64,000 nt of DNA, taken from positions 1-64,000 of the forward strand of contig NZ_JACHXN010000011.1 in assembly GCF_014192095.1 (NCBI RefSeq), given 5' to 3'. Position numbers and translations under genes: made by a program. Under the pieces are notes generated by a model, which saw only the letters and a list, made by a program, of their open reading frames with translations, did no database searches and had not been told where the DNA came from. Source of the stretch: Phyllobacterium trifolii. Lineage in GTDB: Bacteria > Pseudomonadota > Alphaproteobacteria > Rhizobiales > Rhizobiaceae. Each line of letters opens with the position of its first letter. Positions within the stretch are counted from its first letter, which is position 1. Below, piece by piece: positions 25,229 to 35,932 of the stretch.

Positions 25229-25618
25229 ATTTTCAATTTATTGATTTCGCTGCTTTCGAGCGGTCCGGTCGTGCTTTGTCAATTACGACTTCCCGAAGAG
25301 TCCTAACCCTTCATTAAGCTTAATGAGCGATAAATTCAGAATCGCCGGAAGTGTGCCGGAATAGCGGCTCATTCCCACTCTGTGTCTTGTAATCCCATTG
25401 ACGCCCATAGTGCCCCATGATATCGATTGATTTCATCAGTAGCGTTCAGTCGACACGGTGTTTCCCGAAATACGATTTGGCATGCCAAGGCTGGCGTTCG
25501 GCTCAGTTTGCCGGTGCTTGGACTTCTATTGGTGGGGCTCGCGCTTCGAAGCGATCGAAGGGTGAGGCAGAGGTAGATATGATCGAAGCCCTGGGGGCGG
25601 AAACGGCGGAGTTGCGTT
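25229..25618. other. Leader region of the dcw cluster
   Basis: No gene is supported here. It holds a 14-bp palindrome CATTAAGCTTAATG (25312-25325), the TGGG repeat array at 25374-25417, and a weak candidate promoter (TTGACG at 25398 with TATCGA 17 bp later). A long open frame that runs from here into rsmH is an artefact: it is out of frame with mraZ and has no ribosome site. Confidence 0.55.
25374..25417 (-). promoter_or_regulatory. MraZ operator: in-phase TGGG repeats
   Basis: On the minus strand TGGGG-CACTA-TGGGC-GTCAA-TGGGA gives three TGGGN units with exact 10-bp period (CCCA on plus at 25394, 25404, 25414). A fourth CCCA lies two periods away at 25374. This is the repeat layout known for MraZ binding (TGGGN separated by 5 nt). 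It overlaps a possible promoter whose -35 would be TTGACG at 25398, about 200 bp before mraZ, and suggests autoregulation of the cluster. Confidence 0.7.
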
Positions 25619-26077
25619 TTGAACCGGTTCCTCGGACATGTGACGAACAGGATCGATGCGAAGGGACGGGTGTCCGTTCCGGCGCATTTTCGTTCGATCA
25701 TCCAGGCGGCCGGACACACGGAACTCTACGCCCTGCGTTCTCTGCATCTGCCTGCGCTCGATGCGGGCGGTCCGGAACTCTTGACGCGCTTCGACAACCA
25801 TCTGGACAGCGAGGATCCTTTCGCGGAGACGGCAGACGACATGTCGTTTTATCTTCACGCGGATGGCGGTTTCCTGAAGCTGGACGGGGATGGGCGGATA
25901 ACGGTTACGGATTTCATGCGCGAGCATACGGGCATTTCATCGGATGTGACCTTTGCGGGCGCCAACACGCATTTTCAGATGTGGCACCCGGACCGGTTCG
26001 AGGCGCATCGGGCAAAGGTCCGGCAGCGACTGGCGGAAAAGCGCCGTCAGGAAAATCTGACCGCGGGGAAAAGTTGA
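25619..26077 (+). CDS. mraZ: MraZ, transcriptional regulator of dcw cluster
   Basis: The 152-residue DNA-binding protein forms ring-shaped oligomers and represses its own operon by binding TGGGN repeats. It opens [20 protein letters not shown], with the first AbrB-like unit at 1-55 and a second at about 80-130 ([18 protein letters not shown]). The start codon is TTG, with GGAG 7 bases before it. The stop overlaps the ATG of rsmH (TGATG). It is the first gene of the cell-wall and division cluster. Confidence 0.92.
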   Translation: MNRFLGHVTNRIDAKGRVSVPAHFRSIIQAAGHTELYALRSLHLPALDAGGPELLTRFDNHLDSEDPFAETADDMSFYLHADGGFLKLDGDGRITVTDFMREHTGISSDVTFAGANTHFQMWHPDRFEAHRAKVRQRLAEKRRQENLTAGKS

Positions 26078-27084
26078 TGGCGGGTTCGCCAGATGCGGGC
26101 GATGGCCGTCATATTCCGGTCCTGCTCGATGAAGTCGTTGCTGCGCTCCAGCCGGAAAAGGGGCAGCTGATCATCGATGGTACGTTCGGCGCAGGTGGCT
26201 ATACAAAGCGAATTCTGGAGACAGGCGCTTCCGTAACGGCTGTCGATCGCGACCCAACAGCCATCCAGGCCGGCCGTGCCATGGAAAAGGAATACGCCGG
26301 GCGATTGACCCTGGTGCAGGGTACTTTTTCAACATTGGATCAGGTCGCGTTGCTCGGTGCACCGAATGGCATCGTTCTCGATATCGGTGTTTCGTCCATG
26401 CAGATCGATGAGGCCGAGCGGGGCTTTTCGTTCCAGAAAGATGGCCCGCTCGACATGCGTATGTCGAGTACCGGTCCGAGTGCTGCCGACGTCGTCAATC
26501 GCCTGAAAATCGGTGATCTGGCGCGAATCTTCAACTTTCTCGGGGAGGAGCGCCATGCCGGGCGCATCGCCCGTATGATCGACAAGCGCCGAGTGACCGA
26601 ACCGTTCACCCGCACGCGCGACCTTGCCAATGCCATAGAGGCACTTGTCGGCAGAAACCCGAAAGTGCCGATCCATCCGGCGACGCGGGTGTTCCAGGCC
26701 CTGCGCATTTTCGTCAACGATGAATTGGGCGAACTCGTACGCGCGTTGCATGCCGCTGAACGCGTGTTGAAACCTGGCGGGCGGCTTGTCGTCGTCACGT
26801 TCCATTCCCTCGAAGACCGTATCGTCAAGCGTTTCTTTTCCGACCGCTCAGGGACTGGCGGCGGCTCGCGTCATCTGCCGCAACTCGAACAGCGCCTGGC
26901 AAGCTTCACCCCTGTCGGCAAGGGCATCGTTGCACCGAGCGAGGCAGAGGCTCTCCGCAATCCGCGAGCCCGCTCGGCGAAATTGCGCGCCGGCATCCGC
27001 ACAGACAATCCGCCGCTGGCCGAAGATCATTCGATCTATGGCTTGCCGAATCTTCCAGTGTTCCATGAAACAGCGAGGGGCTGA
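26077..27084 (+). CDS. rsmH: 16S rRNA (cytosine-1402 N4) methyltransferase
   Basis: RsmH (MraW) methylates N4 of C1402 in the 16S rRNA decoding centre, using S-adenosylmethionine. The 335-residue protein has the start region [20 protein letters not shown], the SAM motif [16 protein letters not shown] (about 32-47), [20 protein letters not shown] as the family signature, and [15 protein letters not shown] near 250. Its ATG overlaps the mraZ stop, and ftsL begins 3 bp after its stop. Confidence 0.95.
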   Translation: MAGSPDAGDGRHIPVLLDEVVAALQPEKGQLIIDGTFGAGGYTKRILETGASVTAVDRDPTAIQAGRAMEKEYAGRLTLVQGTFSTLDQVALLGAPNGIVLDIGVSSMQIDEAERGFSFQKDGPLDMRMSSTGPSAADVVNRLKIGDLARIFNFLGEERHAGRIARMIDKRRVTEPFTRTRDLANAIEALVGRNPKVPIHPATRVFQALRIFVNDELGELVRALHAAERVLKPGGRLVVVTFHSLEDRIVKRFFSDRSGTGGGSRHLPQLEQRLASFTPVGKGIVAPSEAEALRNPRARSAKLRAGIRTDNPPLAEDHSIYGLPNLPVFHETARG

Positions 27085-27087
27085 TCC

Positions 27088-27546
27088 GTGCTGCGTACCT
27101 TCGACATCATATTGATCGGGCTGATGATCCTGGCGGCCGCCGTGACTTACAAGATCAAGCACGATGCTGAAAACCAGATGACGCAGGTGACCCGGCTCGA
27201 ACGCATGATAACGGATGAGAGGGACACCATCGATCTGCTCAAGGCTGATTGGAGCCTGCTGACCCAGCCGAACCGTCTGCAAAAGCTGGTTGAGACGTTT
27301 CAAGGCCAACTCGATCTGCAACAGGTGGAGGCGCAACAGATCATCAACATCAATGAATTGCCGCAGCCGAAACCTGTCTCGCAAGATTTGGATGACGTTG
27401 CGAACATTATCACCGAGGCAGATGCAGGTGAGAAAATCAAACCAGACACAACTATGACCGGCAGCATCAACAAACCGAAGGCGGCGCCCAAGCCGCCCAA
27501 GCGAATTGTTCCGATTGCAGCGCCAAAGGCAGCGGGGCTCTATTGA
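27088..27546 (+). CDS. ftsL: FtsL, divisome membrane protein
   Basis: FtsL is a bitopic inner-membrane protein that joins FtsB and FtsQ and helps activate FtsW-FtsI at midcell. The 152-residue product has one N-terminal membrane helix (IILIGLMILAAAVTY, about 7-21) and a periplasmic coiled coil (DAENQMTQVTRLERMITDER onward) ending near residue 100. A Lys/Pro-rich tail follows. Its start is GTG. Its stop overlaps the ATG of ftsI. Sequence conservation is low in this family, so position and layout carry the call. Confidence 0.88.
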   Translation: MLRTFDIILIGLMILAAAVTYKIKHDAENQMTQVTRLERMITDERDTIDLLKADWSLLTQPNRLQKLVETFQGQLDLQQVEAQQIININELPQPKPVSQDLDDVANIITEADAGEKIKPDTTMTGSINKPKAAPKPPKRIVPIAAPKAAGLY

Positions 27547-29285
27547 TGGCTGCGATCTGGATCAAACAGAAGAAAGCTGAATTGGTGACGGGCATCGCGC
27601 CTGTTTTCGCGCTTGACGCCAAAAAGAAAAAATCGGGCAATCGCGCCCGCAATCGCGTTGTCATGGCGATAGCTTGTTTCGTCGGCATATACGGGATCAT
27701 CGGCGGACGCTTGGTCTATTACGGGATGCAGGAAGACACGACGGGCTACAATGGCCCGACCGGCGCGGTACTTGCATCGCGTCCCGATATTCTCGACCGC
27801 AACGGCGAAGTCTTGGCCACCGATATCAAGACCGCCTCGCTCTATGCCGAGCCACGCAAGATCGTCGACCCGGACGAAGCCATCGAATTGCTTTCGACAG
27901 TTTTGCCGGATCTCAACTTCGAACAGACCTATAGCCGCCTCAAGAGCGGGACAGGTTTTGCCTGGCTCAAGCGCGGCCTGACGCCGCAGCAGAAGAGCCA
28001 GATCATGGCGCTGGGAATTCCAGGCATTGGCTTCCGCACTGAGAAGTCCCGTTTCTATCCGGGCGGCCCCACTGCTTCGCATATCCTTGGTCTCGTCAAT
28101 ATCGACAATCAGGGCATTGCCGGCATGGAGAAATACATCGACGAGCAGGGGCTGTCGGACCTGCGTGATGTCGGTCTTGCCGATAGCCGCTCCCTTGAGC
28201 CGGTGAAATTGTCGATCGATCTGCGTGTCCAACATGTCGTGCGCGATGTGGTCGTTACCGCGATGCAAAAATACCGGGCGATTGCGGCCGGTGCGGTCGT
28301 GATCAATGTGCATACCGGCGAAGTGCTTGCGATGGCTTCAGCGCCGGATTTCGACCCGAACAATCCATTCAACGCGCTGGATAAAGACCATCTCAATCGC
28401 ATGTCCGCCGGTACCTACGAGATGGGTTCCACCATCAAGAGTTTTACCACCGCGATGGCGCTCGATTCCGGCAAGGTCAATCTGCAGAGTACGTTCGATG
28501 CGAGACGCCCGATCACCATCGGTCGACAGACGATCCGCGATTTCCATGGGAAAAATCGCATCCTGACCATGCCGGAAGTCTTCATCTACTCCTCGAACAT
28601 CGGCTCGGCCAAGGAAGCGGACGTTGTTGGTATCGAAGGACACCGTGCCTTCCTGCATCGCATGGGACTGCTTGATCGAATGCAGACGGAATTGCCCGAA
28701 GTCGCGCGTCCGATGGAACCGAAGGTCTGGAAGAAGGTGCATTCCATTACGATCGCCTTCGGTCACGGTATGGCCACAACACCATTGCAGACGGCGGTTG
28801 GTGCAGCCGCCTTGATGAATGGCGGCAAGCTCATTGAACCGACTTTCCTGCCTCGCACAATCGAAGCGGCAAACAAGGTCGCAAAACAGGTGGTGAGCGA
28901 AAAGACCAGCGAGGATATGCGCTATCTTTATCGCCTGAACGCTGAGAAAGGCTCAGGTGGTTCCGGTAACCGGGCATCGGTTCCCGGGTATCGCGTTGGT
29001 GGCAAGACCGGCACTGCGGAAAAAGTGATCAACGGCCGCTACTCTAGCGACGTACGCTTCAACGCCTTTGTCGCAGCCTTTCCGATCGACAAGCCGGAAT
29101 ATGTGGTTCTGACAATTATCGACGAACCCAAGGCGGAAGAAGGCAAGGTAGGCGCCACGGCAGGTTTTAACGCAGCACCAATGGTTGCGGATATCATTCG
29201 CAGATCGGCATCGTTTCTGGGGGTCCAGCCTGATTTCCGCGAAGAACAAGAATCCGCTCCATTAATGGTTAATTTTGATCAATAA
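27546..29285 (+). CDS. ftsI: FtsI (PBP3), septal transpeptidase
   Basis: FtsI crosslinks septal peptidoglycan in the periplasm together with FtsW. The 579-residue protein has one N-terminal membrane helix (VMAIACFVGIYGIIGGRLVY, about 39-58), a pedestal domain opening LASRPDILDRNGEVLATDI, and a transpeptidase domain. Its motifs are STIK with Ser295 as nucleophile, SSN (YSSNIGSA, about 350) and KTG with Lys487 (GGKTGTAEK). ATG 27546 overlaps the ftsL stop; TTG one codon upstream is less likely. It is a target of beta-lactams. Confidence 0.95.
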   Translation: MAAIWIKQKKAELVTGIAPVFALDAKKKKSGNRARNRVVMAIACFVGIYGIIGGRLVYYGMQEDTTGYNGPTGAVLASRPDILDRNGEVLATDIKTASLYAEPRKIVDPDEAIELLSTVLPDLNFEQTYSRLKSGTGFAWLKRGLTPQQKSQIMALGIPGIGFRTEKSRFYPGGPTASHILGLVNIDNQGIAGMEKYIDEQGLSDLRDVGLADSRSLEPVKLSIDLRVQHVVRDVVVTAMQKYRAIAAGAVVINVHTGEVLAMASAPDFDPNNPFNALDKDHLNRMSAGTYEMGSTIKSFTTAMALDSGKVNLQSTFDARRPITIGRQTIRDFHGKNRILTMPEVFIYSSNIGSAKEADVVGIEGHRAFLHRMGLLDRMQTELPEVARPMEPKVWKKVHSITIAFGHGMATTPLQTAVGAAALMNGGKLIEPTFLPRTIEAANKVAKQVVSEKTSEDMRYLYRLNAEKGSGGSGNRASVPGYRVGGKTGTAEKVINGRYSSDVRFNAFVAAFPIDKPEYVVLTIIDEPKAEEGKVGATAGFNAAPMVADIIRRSASFLGVQPDFREEQESAPLMVNFDQ

Positions 29286-29352
29286 CGGTAGAACGCGAAT
29301 CGTACCGTCGCGTTTTCGATGGTTTTAAAGTGAAGATGGGTCCAGTCCGGCC

Positions 29353-30822
29353 ATGAAACTGAAAGATCTGAACGGCATACCAGCCTTGGCTATCTCCGAA
29401 CTCGGAGAGAAGACAATCCGTGGCCTGACGTCGGACTCCCGTCAGGTCGAGCGTGGATTTCTGTTTGCTGCATTGAAGGGCTCGAAGGCCGATGGCGTTG
29501 CCTATGCTGCCGATGCGGTGGCGCGCGGTGCCGTCGTGATCGTGACGTCGCGCGGGGCAAAACTTGGCAACGTCTCCGTACCCATCATTTATGTCGATGA
29601 TCCACGCCGGACATTGGCACTAGCCGCTGCCAGTTTCTATAAACTACAGCCAGATGTGATGGTTGCCATTACCGGCACCAGCGGCAAAACGTCTGTCGCG
29701 TCATTCACGCGTCAGATATGGGCGCAGGCGGGCTTTGCTTCGGCAAGCATTGGAACCACTGGCGTCGTCTCGCCGAAGCGCGATGATTATGGTTCGTTGA
29801 CCACACCAGATCCGGTCGAACTGCATAAATTGCTGCGCGAATTGGTGGAAGAGGGCGTGACCCACGCGGCGATGGAGGCCTCCTCTCATGGTCTCGACCA
29901 GCGCCGGCTCGACGGCGTCCGGCTTTTCGCCGGAGCCTTCACCAATCTCGGCCACGATCACATGGATTATCATGCGACCGTCGAGGAGTATCATGCAGCG
30001 AAGCTGCGGCTATTCACAGAGCTTCTGCCCAAGGGCGCACCGGCTATCATCTTTGCAGACGATCCGTTCTCCAAACCCACCATCGCCGCAGCAGAGCAGG
30101 CTGGTTGTACGGTTTTGACCGTCGGCCGGAAGGGCGATTTCATCACCCTGAAGCGGGTCGAGCACGAGCGGTTCCGCCAGCACGTTGAAGTGCACATCGC
30201 CGGTGAGATCTTTGAGATTACGCTACCGCTCGCTGGTGATTTCCAGGTTGCCAATGGTTTGGTCGCAGCAGGTCTCGCAATGGCCTCTGGTGTACCTGCC
30301 GCAGCTGCCATGCGCGGGCTTGAACGGTTGAAGGGGGCGCCGGGACGGCTCGATCTTGTGGGTGCGACCGAAGATGGCGCTCCGGCCTATGTTGATTACG
30401 CACACAAGCCTGACGCGCTCGAAAATGTGCTGACGTCAGTTCGGCCGTTCACGACGGGCCGTGTTATCGTTGTTTTCGGTTGCGGGGGTGATCGTGACAA
30501 GGGAAAGCGCCCGATGATGGGCGAAATCGCAACACGCCTCGCGGATGTGGTCATCGTGACCGATGACAATCCGCGTTCCGAAGTTCCTGCCACCATCCGT
30601 TCCGAAATTCTCGCCGCGGCTCCCGGTGCCCGCGAAATCGCAGACCGCCGTGAGGCGATCCAGGAAGCCGTCGCCATGATGAAGACCGGCGATACGCTGA
30701 TCGTTGCGGGCAAGGGGCACGAAGAAGGCCAGACCATCGGCGATGTTGTGCTCCCGTTTTCTGACCACGTCGAAGTCGCTCAGGCGCTTAAAGACCGGCT
30801 GGCGCGGGAGAAGGGCGCATGA
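29353..30822 (+). CDS. murE: MurE, UDP-MurNAc-dipeptide:meso-DAP ligase
   Basis: MurE adds meso-diaminopimelate to UDP-MurNAc-L-Ala-D-Glu in the cytosol, using ATP. The 489-residue protein has the ATP loop [10 protein letters not shown] (about 109-118), the carbamylated-lysine region, and [13 protein letters not shown]. The DNPR motif is the mark of enzymes that select meso-DAP over lysine. The stop overlaps the murF start by four bases (ATGA). The 67 bp before it are the longest gap in the upstream half of the cluster. Confidence 0.96.
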   Translation: MKLKDLNGIPALAISELGEKTIRGLTSDSRQVERGFLFAALKGSKADGVAYAADAVARGAVVIVTSRGAKLGNVSVPIIYVDDPRRTLALAAASFYKLQPDVMVAITGTSGKTSVASFTRQIWAQAGFASASIGTTGVVSPKRDDYGSLTTPDPVELHKLLRELVEEGVTHAAMEASSHGLDQRRLDGVRLFAGAFTNLGHDHMDYHATVEEYHAAKLRLFTELLPKGAPAIIFADDPFSKPTIAAAEQAGCTVLTVGRKGDFITLKRVEHERFRQHVEVHIAGEIFEITLPLAGDFQVANGLVAAGLAMASGVPAAAAMRGLERLKGAPGRLDLVGATEDGAPAYVDYAHKPDALENVLTSVRPFTTGRVIVVFGCGGDRDKGKRPMMGEIATRLADVVIVTDDNPRSEVPATIRSEILAAAPGAREIADRREAIQEAVAMMKTGDTLIVAGKGHEEGQTIGDVVLPFSDHVEVAQALKDRLAREKGA

Positions 30823-32252
30823 GCCTGCTCTGGACTTCCGATGCAATGGTCGAAGCGATGAATGGAAGGCCCGTCGGCAAATTGCCTGAAGGGATCACCG
30901 GAATTTCCATTGATACGCGCACCCTGCGGACCGGCGAAGTGTTCTTTGCCATCAAGGGCGATGCTCTCGATGGCCATGACTACGCAACGGCTGCAGTTGC
31001 AGCTGGCGCAGCACTCCTCGTGGTCGCCGAAGCAAAACTGCCGGCGCTCGGCAAATTGAAAGCGCCGATGATCGTCGTTGACGATGTGCTGGCGGCGTTG
31101 ACCCGGCTGGGCATTGCATCGCGGGAACGCTCGCATGCGCAGATCGTGGCCGTCACAGGATCGGTCGGCAAGACAACCACCAAAGAGGCACTGCGGCATG
31201 TGCTTGTGCAAGCCGGAAAAGTGCATGCTTCTGTCGCATCCTTCAACAATCATTGGGGCGTACCGCTAACGCTCGCGCGTATGCCGGCGGACACGGATTA
31301 TGGCATCTTTGAAATCGGCATGAACCATGCCGACGAGATACGCCCGCTCGTCAAAATGGTGCGCCCGCACGTCGCTTTGATTACCCTGATTGCTGCTGCA
31401 CATCTCGGGCACTTCAAGAATTTGCAGGAAATCGCCATCGCCAAGGCCGAGATTTTCGAAGGAGTTGTCCCGGGCGGCTATGCGTTGCTCAACCGCGACG
31501 ATAAGCACTTCAAACTTCTAGAAAAGCTGGCACACGATGCAGGTGTCGAACACATAAAGAGTTTTGGCGAGAATGCGCGGGCCGACTATCGCCTGATGAA
31601 GCTTAAACTCCACGACGAATGTTCCTGTTTGACGGCGCGTCTTGCGGGCGAGGAAGCAGTCGTCAAAATAGGTGCTCCAGGCAGGCATATGGTCCAGAAC
31701 GTACTTGCAGTCCTCGGTGCTGCCCACCTGACAGGCGCGGACATGACCAAGGTAACGCTGGCGCTCGCGTCCTTGCGGCCGGAGAGTGGTCGCGGCGCGC
31801 GCCATCTCCTTGAGATCGCCAATGGAACGTTCACATTGATTGATGAGAGCTATAACGCCAATCCAGCGTCGATGCGCGCGGCAATCGAGCTTTTGGCGGC
31901 CGCAACGCCTCATGGTAAGGGCCGCCGCATCGCGGTTCTTGGCGACATGCTGGAATTGGGCAAGCAGGCACCGAAGCTTCACGCCGAGTTATCTTCGGTG
32001 ATCCTGGCCAATCCAATCAATATGGTTTTTCTCGGCGGACCGGAGATGGCTGCGCTGAAATCGGCCATGCCGGTTGAATTTCATGCCGAATACAGGCAGA
32101 CCGTAGACGAATTGCAACCGCAATTGCTGAACACCATCAGAGCCGGTGACGTGATCATGGTCAAGTCATCCAAGGGGACCGGCTTCGCGCAGATCGTGAA
32201 AACGCTCCTGCAAAAATACAACACCGTAGAGCCGCTCGGTCCTGCCGAATAG
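30819..32252 (+). CDS. murF: MurF, D-Ala-D-Ala adding ligase
   Basis: MurF joins D-Ala-D-Ala (made by Ddl) to the UDP-MurNAc tripeptide, giving the pentapeptide. The 477-residue protein carries the ATP loop [17 protein letters not shown] (about 110-126), [27 protein letters not shown], and a C-terminal Mur ligase domain beginning [20 protein letters not shown]. It overlaps murE by four bases and precedes mraY by 24 bp. Confidence 0.96.
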   Translation: MSLLWTSDAMVEAMNGRPVGKLPEGITGISIDTRTLRTGEVFFAIKGDALDGHDYATAAVAAGAALLVVAEAKLPALGKLKAPMIVVDDVLAALTRLGIASRERSHAQIVAVTGSVGKTTTKEALRHVLVQAGKVHASVASFNNHWGVPLTLARMPADTDYGIFEIGMNHADEIRPLVKMVRPHVALITLIAAAHLGHFKNLQEIAIAKAEIFEGVVPGGYALLNRDDKHFKLLEKLAHDAGVEHIKSFGENARADYRLMKLKLHDECSCLTARLAGEEAVVKIGAPGRHMVQNVLAVLGAAHLTGADMTKVTLALASLRPESGRGARHLLEIANGTFTLIDESYNANPASMRAAIELLAAATPHGKGRRIAVLGDMLELGKQAPKLHAELSSVILANPINMVFLGGPEMAALKSAMPVEFHAEYRQTVDELQPQLLNTIRAGDVIMVKSSKGTGFAQIVKTLLQKYNTVEPLGPAE

Positions 32253-32276
32253 CCTGCGTGTATGGGGAATTAACGT

Positions 32277-33359
32277 ATGTTGTACTATCTCGCCGGGCTG
32301 GCGGAACATATCCAGTTTCTGAACGTGTTCCGCTATATCACGTTCAGAACCGGCGGAGCGCTGATCACATCTGCGCTGATTGTTTTCCTGTTTGGCCCGC
32401 GCATTATCGACTCGCTGCGCATTCGGCAGGGACGTGGCCAGCCTATCCGCGCCGATGGTCCGCAGACCCATTTCAAAAAGGCCGGAACGCCGACGATGGG
32501 CGGCCTGATGATCTTGACGGGCATTGTGGTCTCGTCATTGCTCTGGGCAAATTGGTCGAACGTCTATGTCTGGATTGTTCTTCTGGTCGCATTGTTCTTC
32601 GGAGCGATCGGCTTTTACGATGACTATCTCAAGGTCAGCAAACAGTCGTTCAAGGGCTTTTCTGCGCGTGCACGTCTGGGCATCGAATTCCTTGTCGCTG
32701 CCATAGCCGGCCTTGCCATCATGCGGGCTGGGCAGGAGCCATTCTCATCCTCACTGACATTCCCGTTCGCCAAGGAACTCATCCTCAACCTCGGCATATT
32801 CTTCATCCCGTTCGCGGCCTTCGTCATGGTCGGCGCAGGCAATGCGGTGAATTTCACCGACGGTCTCGATGGCTTGGCGACAGTTCCTGTGATGATCGCG
32901 GCTGCCTCGTTCGGCGTCATCGCCTATCTCGCAGGCAACGCGATTTTTGCCGATTATCTGCAGATTCACTTTACGCCAGGCACGGGTGAACTGGCCGTTG
33001 TGCTCGGATCGGTCATCGGCGCTGGGCTAGGTTTTCTTTGGTTCAATGCGCCTCCCGCCGCCATTTTCATGGGCGATACTGGCTCGCTTGCGCTTGGCGG
33101 CCTCATTGGTGCAGTCGCAGTCGCCACAAAGCATGAGATCGTCCTCGCCATCATCGGCGGCGTGTTCGTTATGGAGGCAATGTCGGTGATCATCCAGGTG
33201 GCATCGTTCAAGATGACTGGAAAGCGCGTCTTCCTGATGGCGCCAATTCACCACCATTTCGAAAAGAAGGGCTGGACGGAGAGCCAGGTCGTGATCCGGT
33301 TCTGGATCATTGCCGTGATCCTCGCTCTGATCGGCCTCTCCACACTCAAATTGAGATAG
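32277..33359 (+). CDS. mraY: MraY, lipid I synthase
   Basis: MraY moves phospho-MurNAc-pentapeptide to undecaprenyl phosphate, making lipid I at the inner membrane. The 360-residue protein has ten membrane helices. Family motifs are present: [11 protein letters not shown] (about 64-74), the Asp pair in [23 protein letters not shown] (about 187-199), [12 protein letters not shown] and [19 protein letters not shown] near 325. The ATG at 32277 follows murF closely. Confidence 0.97.
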   Translation: MLYYLAGLAEHIQFLNVFRYITFRTGGALITSALIVFLFGPRIIDSLRIRQGRGQPIRADGPQTHFKKAGTPTMGGLMILTGIVVSSLLWANWSNVYVWIVLLVALFFGAIGFYDDYLKVSKQSFKGFSARARLGIEFLVAAIAGLAIMRAGQEPFSSSLTFPFAKELILNLGIFFIPFAAFVMVGAGNAVNFTDGLDGLATVPVMIAAASFGVIAYLAGNAIFADYLQIHFTPGTGELAVVLGSVIGAGLGFLWFNAPPAAIFMGDTGSLALGGLIGAVAVATKHEIVLAIIGGVFVMEAMSVIIQVASFKMTGKRVFLMAPIHHHFEKKGWTESQVVIRFWIIAVILALIGLSTLKLR

Positions 33360-33368
33360 GTTTCTTGC

Positions 33369-34772
33369 ATGATCGCCGCCCATTCCATGAAGGACAAGAC
33401 CGTCGCGCTCTTCGGGCTCGGCGGTTCGGGCATCGCGACGGCGCAGGCGATCGTCGCGGGCGGAGCCAAGGTTGTTGCCTGGGACGATAATCCGGAGAGT
33501 GTGGCGCGCGCGCAAAACGCGGGAATCGATACAACCGATCTTCGTCAGGTCGATTGGAAGCAGTTCTCGTCATTCGTGTTGTCACCCGGCGTGCCGCTCA
33601 CTCACCCGCGGCCACACTGGACGGTGGATCTCGCGAGGGCGGCAGACGTCGAGATCATTGGCGATATCGAGCTTTTCGTGCGCGAGCGCAACCTGGCTCA
33701 CAAACGCAGCCCGTTCATTGCGATTACCGGTACCAACGGCAAATCGACCACAACTGCGCTGATCGCTCATATCATCAAGAGTTCGGGTCGTGACATGCAG
33801 CTTGGCGGCAATATCGGCACGGCAGTCATGACTTTGGAGCCACCGACAGATGCACGCTTCTATGTCGTCGAGTGCTCTTCCTATCAGATCGATCTCGCAC
33901 CTTCACTCAACCCGACCGCAGGTATTCTGCTCAATCTGACGCCGGATCACCTCGACCGGCACGGCACGATGCAACATTATGCCGAGATCAAGGAGCGTCT
34001 GGTCGCCGGAAGCGAAACCGCAATCGTCGGCGTGGATGACAGCTTTTCAGCAGCAATCGCCGACCGGCTGGAGCGGACAGGTAAACCCGTCATTCGCATC
34101 TCAAAACGCTTAGCCGTTGGTGACGGGTATTTTGCTAACGGTCCCGAACTGATCTTTGCCAGAAAGGGCGACGAAACAGTTGTTGCATCGCTTGCGGGCA
34201 TCGGGTCGCTGCGCGGCGAACATAATGCGCAAAATGCACTCGCTGCCTTCGCTGCCTGCCGCGCGGTCGGTCTCACGGCAGAAGAAATCAATGCAGGGCT
34301 GAAAACGTTTCCAGGTCTCGCTCACCGCATGGAACAGGTCGCGCGGCTCGGCAAGACATTGTTCGTCAACGATTCCAAGGCAACAAACGCGGAAGCTGCT
34401 GCCCCAGCTCTCTCATCTTTCCCGCGTATTTACTGGATTGCTGGAGGTTTACCCAAAGAAGGCGGCATCGCTTCGTTGTCCGGTTTTTTCCCGCGCATTG
34501 CCAAGGCTTATCTGATCGGCGAGGCGGCACCGCAATTTGCGGCAACGCTGGGCGACGCTGCGCCATTCGAGATATCCGGCACAATCGGTGCTGCTGTGGA
34601 TCATGCCGCGCGCGATGCCGCCAGGGACGGTTCGAGTGAACCCGTGGTGCTGCTGTCGCCGGCCTGTGCCAGTTTCGACCAATTTCAGAACTTTGAAAAG
34701 CGCGGCGACGCATTCCGCTCCGCCGTCCTTGCGCTTGAGGGCGCAGCACCAATCATGGGAGCTAGAAGCTAA
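33369..34772 (+). CDS. murD: MurD, UDP-MurNAc-L-Ala:D-Glu ligase
   Basis: MurD adds D-glutamate to UDP-MurNAc-L-alanine in the cytosol. The 467-residue protein starts with a Rossmann-like domain ([19 protein letters not shown]), then the ATP domain with [17 protein letters not shown] (about 119-135), [14 protein letters not shown], and the C-terminal domain containing [13 protein letters not shown] and [20 protein letters not shown]. Its stop shares one base with the ftsW start. Confidence 0.96.
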   Translation: MIAAHSMKDKTVALFGLGGSGIATAQAIVAGGAKVVAWDDNPESVARAQNAGIDTTDLRQVDWKQFSSFVLSPGVPLTHPRPHWTVDLARAADVEIIGDIELFVRERNLAHKRSPFIAITGTNGKSTTTALIAHIIKSSGRDMQLGGNIGTAVMTLEPPTDARFYVVECSSYQIDLAPSLNPTAGILLNLTPDHLDRHGTMQHYAEIKERLVAGSETAIVGVDDSFSAAIADRLERTGKPVIRISKRLAVGDGYFANGPELIFARKGDETVVASLAGIGSLRGEHNAQNALAAFAACRAVGLTAEEINAGLKTFPGLAHRMEQVARLGKTLFVNDSKATNAEAAAPALSSFPRIYWIAGGLPKEGGIASLSGFFPRIAKAYLIGEAAPQFAATLGDAAPFEISGTIGAAVDHAARDAARDGSSEPVVLLSPACASFDQFQNFEKRGDAFRSAVLALEGAAPIMGARS

Positions 34773-35929
34773 TGGTTAGTCGTGTTGACCGTGGTCCCGT
34801 TGCCGATTGGTGGTGGACAATCGATCGGTTTCTCCTCGCCGCCTGCCTGGCTCTCATGGGGCTTGGCATTCTGCTATCGTTCGCCGCGAGCCCCGCGGTA
34901 GCCGAGCGTATCGGCCTCGACAGCTTTCACTTCGTCAAGCGGCAGGCGCTGTTCATGGTGCCGGCGGTCATGGTGATGTTTGCAGTCTCCTTCATGGCGC
35001 CAAAAACCATCCGGCGCTTTGCCATGATCATGCTCGGTATTTCCCTCGTGGCTATGGTTGGCGCCCTGTTTTTCGGTATCGAGGTCAAGGGCGCGAGGCG
35101 TTGGGTCTCGCTTGCCGGCGTATCCATTCAGCCATCCGAATTCATGAAGCCGGCCTTCGTCATCATCTGTGCGTGGCTGTTTGCAGAAAACGAGCGCCGC
35201 AAGGACATTCCCGGCAACTTCTTCGCCATGGTGCTGTTTGGAGTCGTTGCGGCATTGCTGGTTGCACAACCCGATCTTGGCCAAACCATCCTGACAGCCG
35301 TTACCTGGGGCGCGATGTTCTTCATGGCCGGTGTACCGTGGTTCTGGATTATCCTCCTCGGTATTCTCGCAGTTGGCGGATTCTTTGGCGCCTACACGGT
35401 CTTTCCGCACGTTGCCGGCCGTATCGACCGGTTCTTGACCGGCGAGGGCGATACCTTCCAGGTAGATGCAGGGCGTGAGGCGATCGTTCGCGGTGGCTGG
35501 TTTGGCCAGGGTCCGGGCGAGGGCACTATCAAGCGCATCATTCCTGACAGCCACACCGACTTCATATTCTCCGTGACCGCAGAAGAATACGGTATCGCCC
35601 TCTGCCTGTTGATAGTGCTGATCTTCGGATTCATCGTTATCCGTGGTTTGTCGATCGCCCTGAAAGAACGCGATGATTTCACTCGCCTTGCTGTATCGGG
35701 TCTGGTGATCCTGTTCGGGTTCCAGTCGATCATTAATATGTCGGTCAATCTGCACCTGATGCCCGCGAAGGGCATGACGCTGCCATTCATCTCCTACGGC
35801 GGTTCATCACTGATCGCGGTAGCAATTTCGACAGGGCTTTTGCTCGCGCTGACACGCCGCCGGCCAGAGGCACGCCGGTCCGCAACATTGGCAAATTCGA
35901 AAATGCATTCGATGTTAGGTAGCACCTGA
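34772..35929 (+). CDS. ftsW: FtsW, septal glycan polymerase
   Basis: FtsW is a SEDS-family inner-membrane enzyme that polymerises lipid II into glycan at the division site, paired with FtsI. The 385-residue protein has ten predicted helices. Signature segments include RRWVSLAGVSIQPSEFMKPA (about 110-129), VAQPDLGQTILTA, the catalytic Asp loop, and MPAKGMTLPFISYGGSSLIA near 335. It overlaps murD by one base and precedes murG by 3 bp. Confidence 0.96.
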   Translation: MVSRVDRGPVADWWWTIDRFLLAACLALMGLGILLSFAASPAVAERIGLDSFHFVKRQALFMVPAVMVMFAVSFMAPKTIRRFAMIMLGISLVAMVGALFFGIEVKGARRWVSLAGVSIQPSEFMKPAFVIICAWLFAENERRKDIPGNFFAMVLFGVVAALLVAQPDLGQTILTAVTWGAMFFMAGVPWFWIILLGILAVGGFFGAYTVFPHVAGRIDRFLTGEGDTFQVDAGREAIVRGGWFGQGPGEGTIKRIIPDSHTDFIFSVTAEEYGIALCLLIVLIFGFIVIRGLSIALKERDDFTRLAVSGLVILFGFQSIINMSVNLHLMPAKGMTLPFISYGGSSLIAVAISTGLLLALTRRRPEARRSATLANSKMHSMLGST

Positions 35930-35932
35930 TCG

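Noticed and set aside
25417-26076. Long frame running from the rnpB-mraZ gap into rsmH
   Set aside because: It is the upstream-open frame of rsmH; it overlaps mraZ out of frame, and rsmH has a natural start at 26077.
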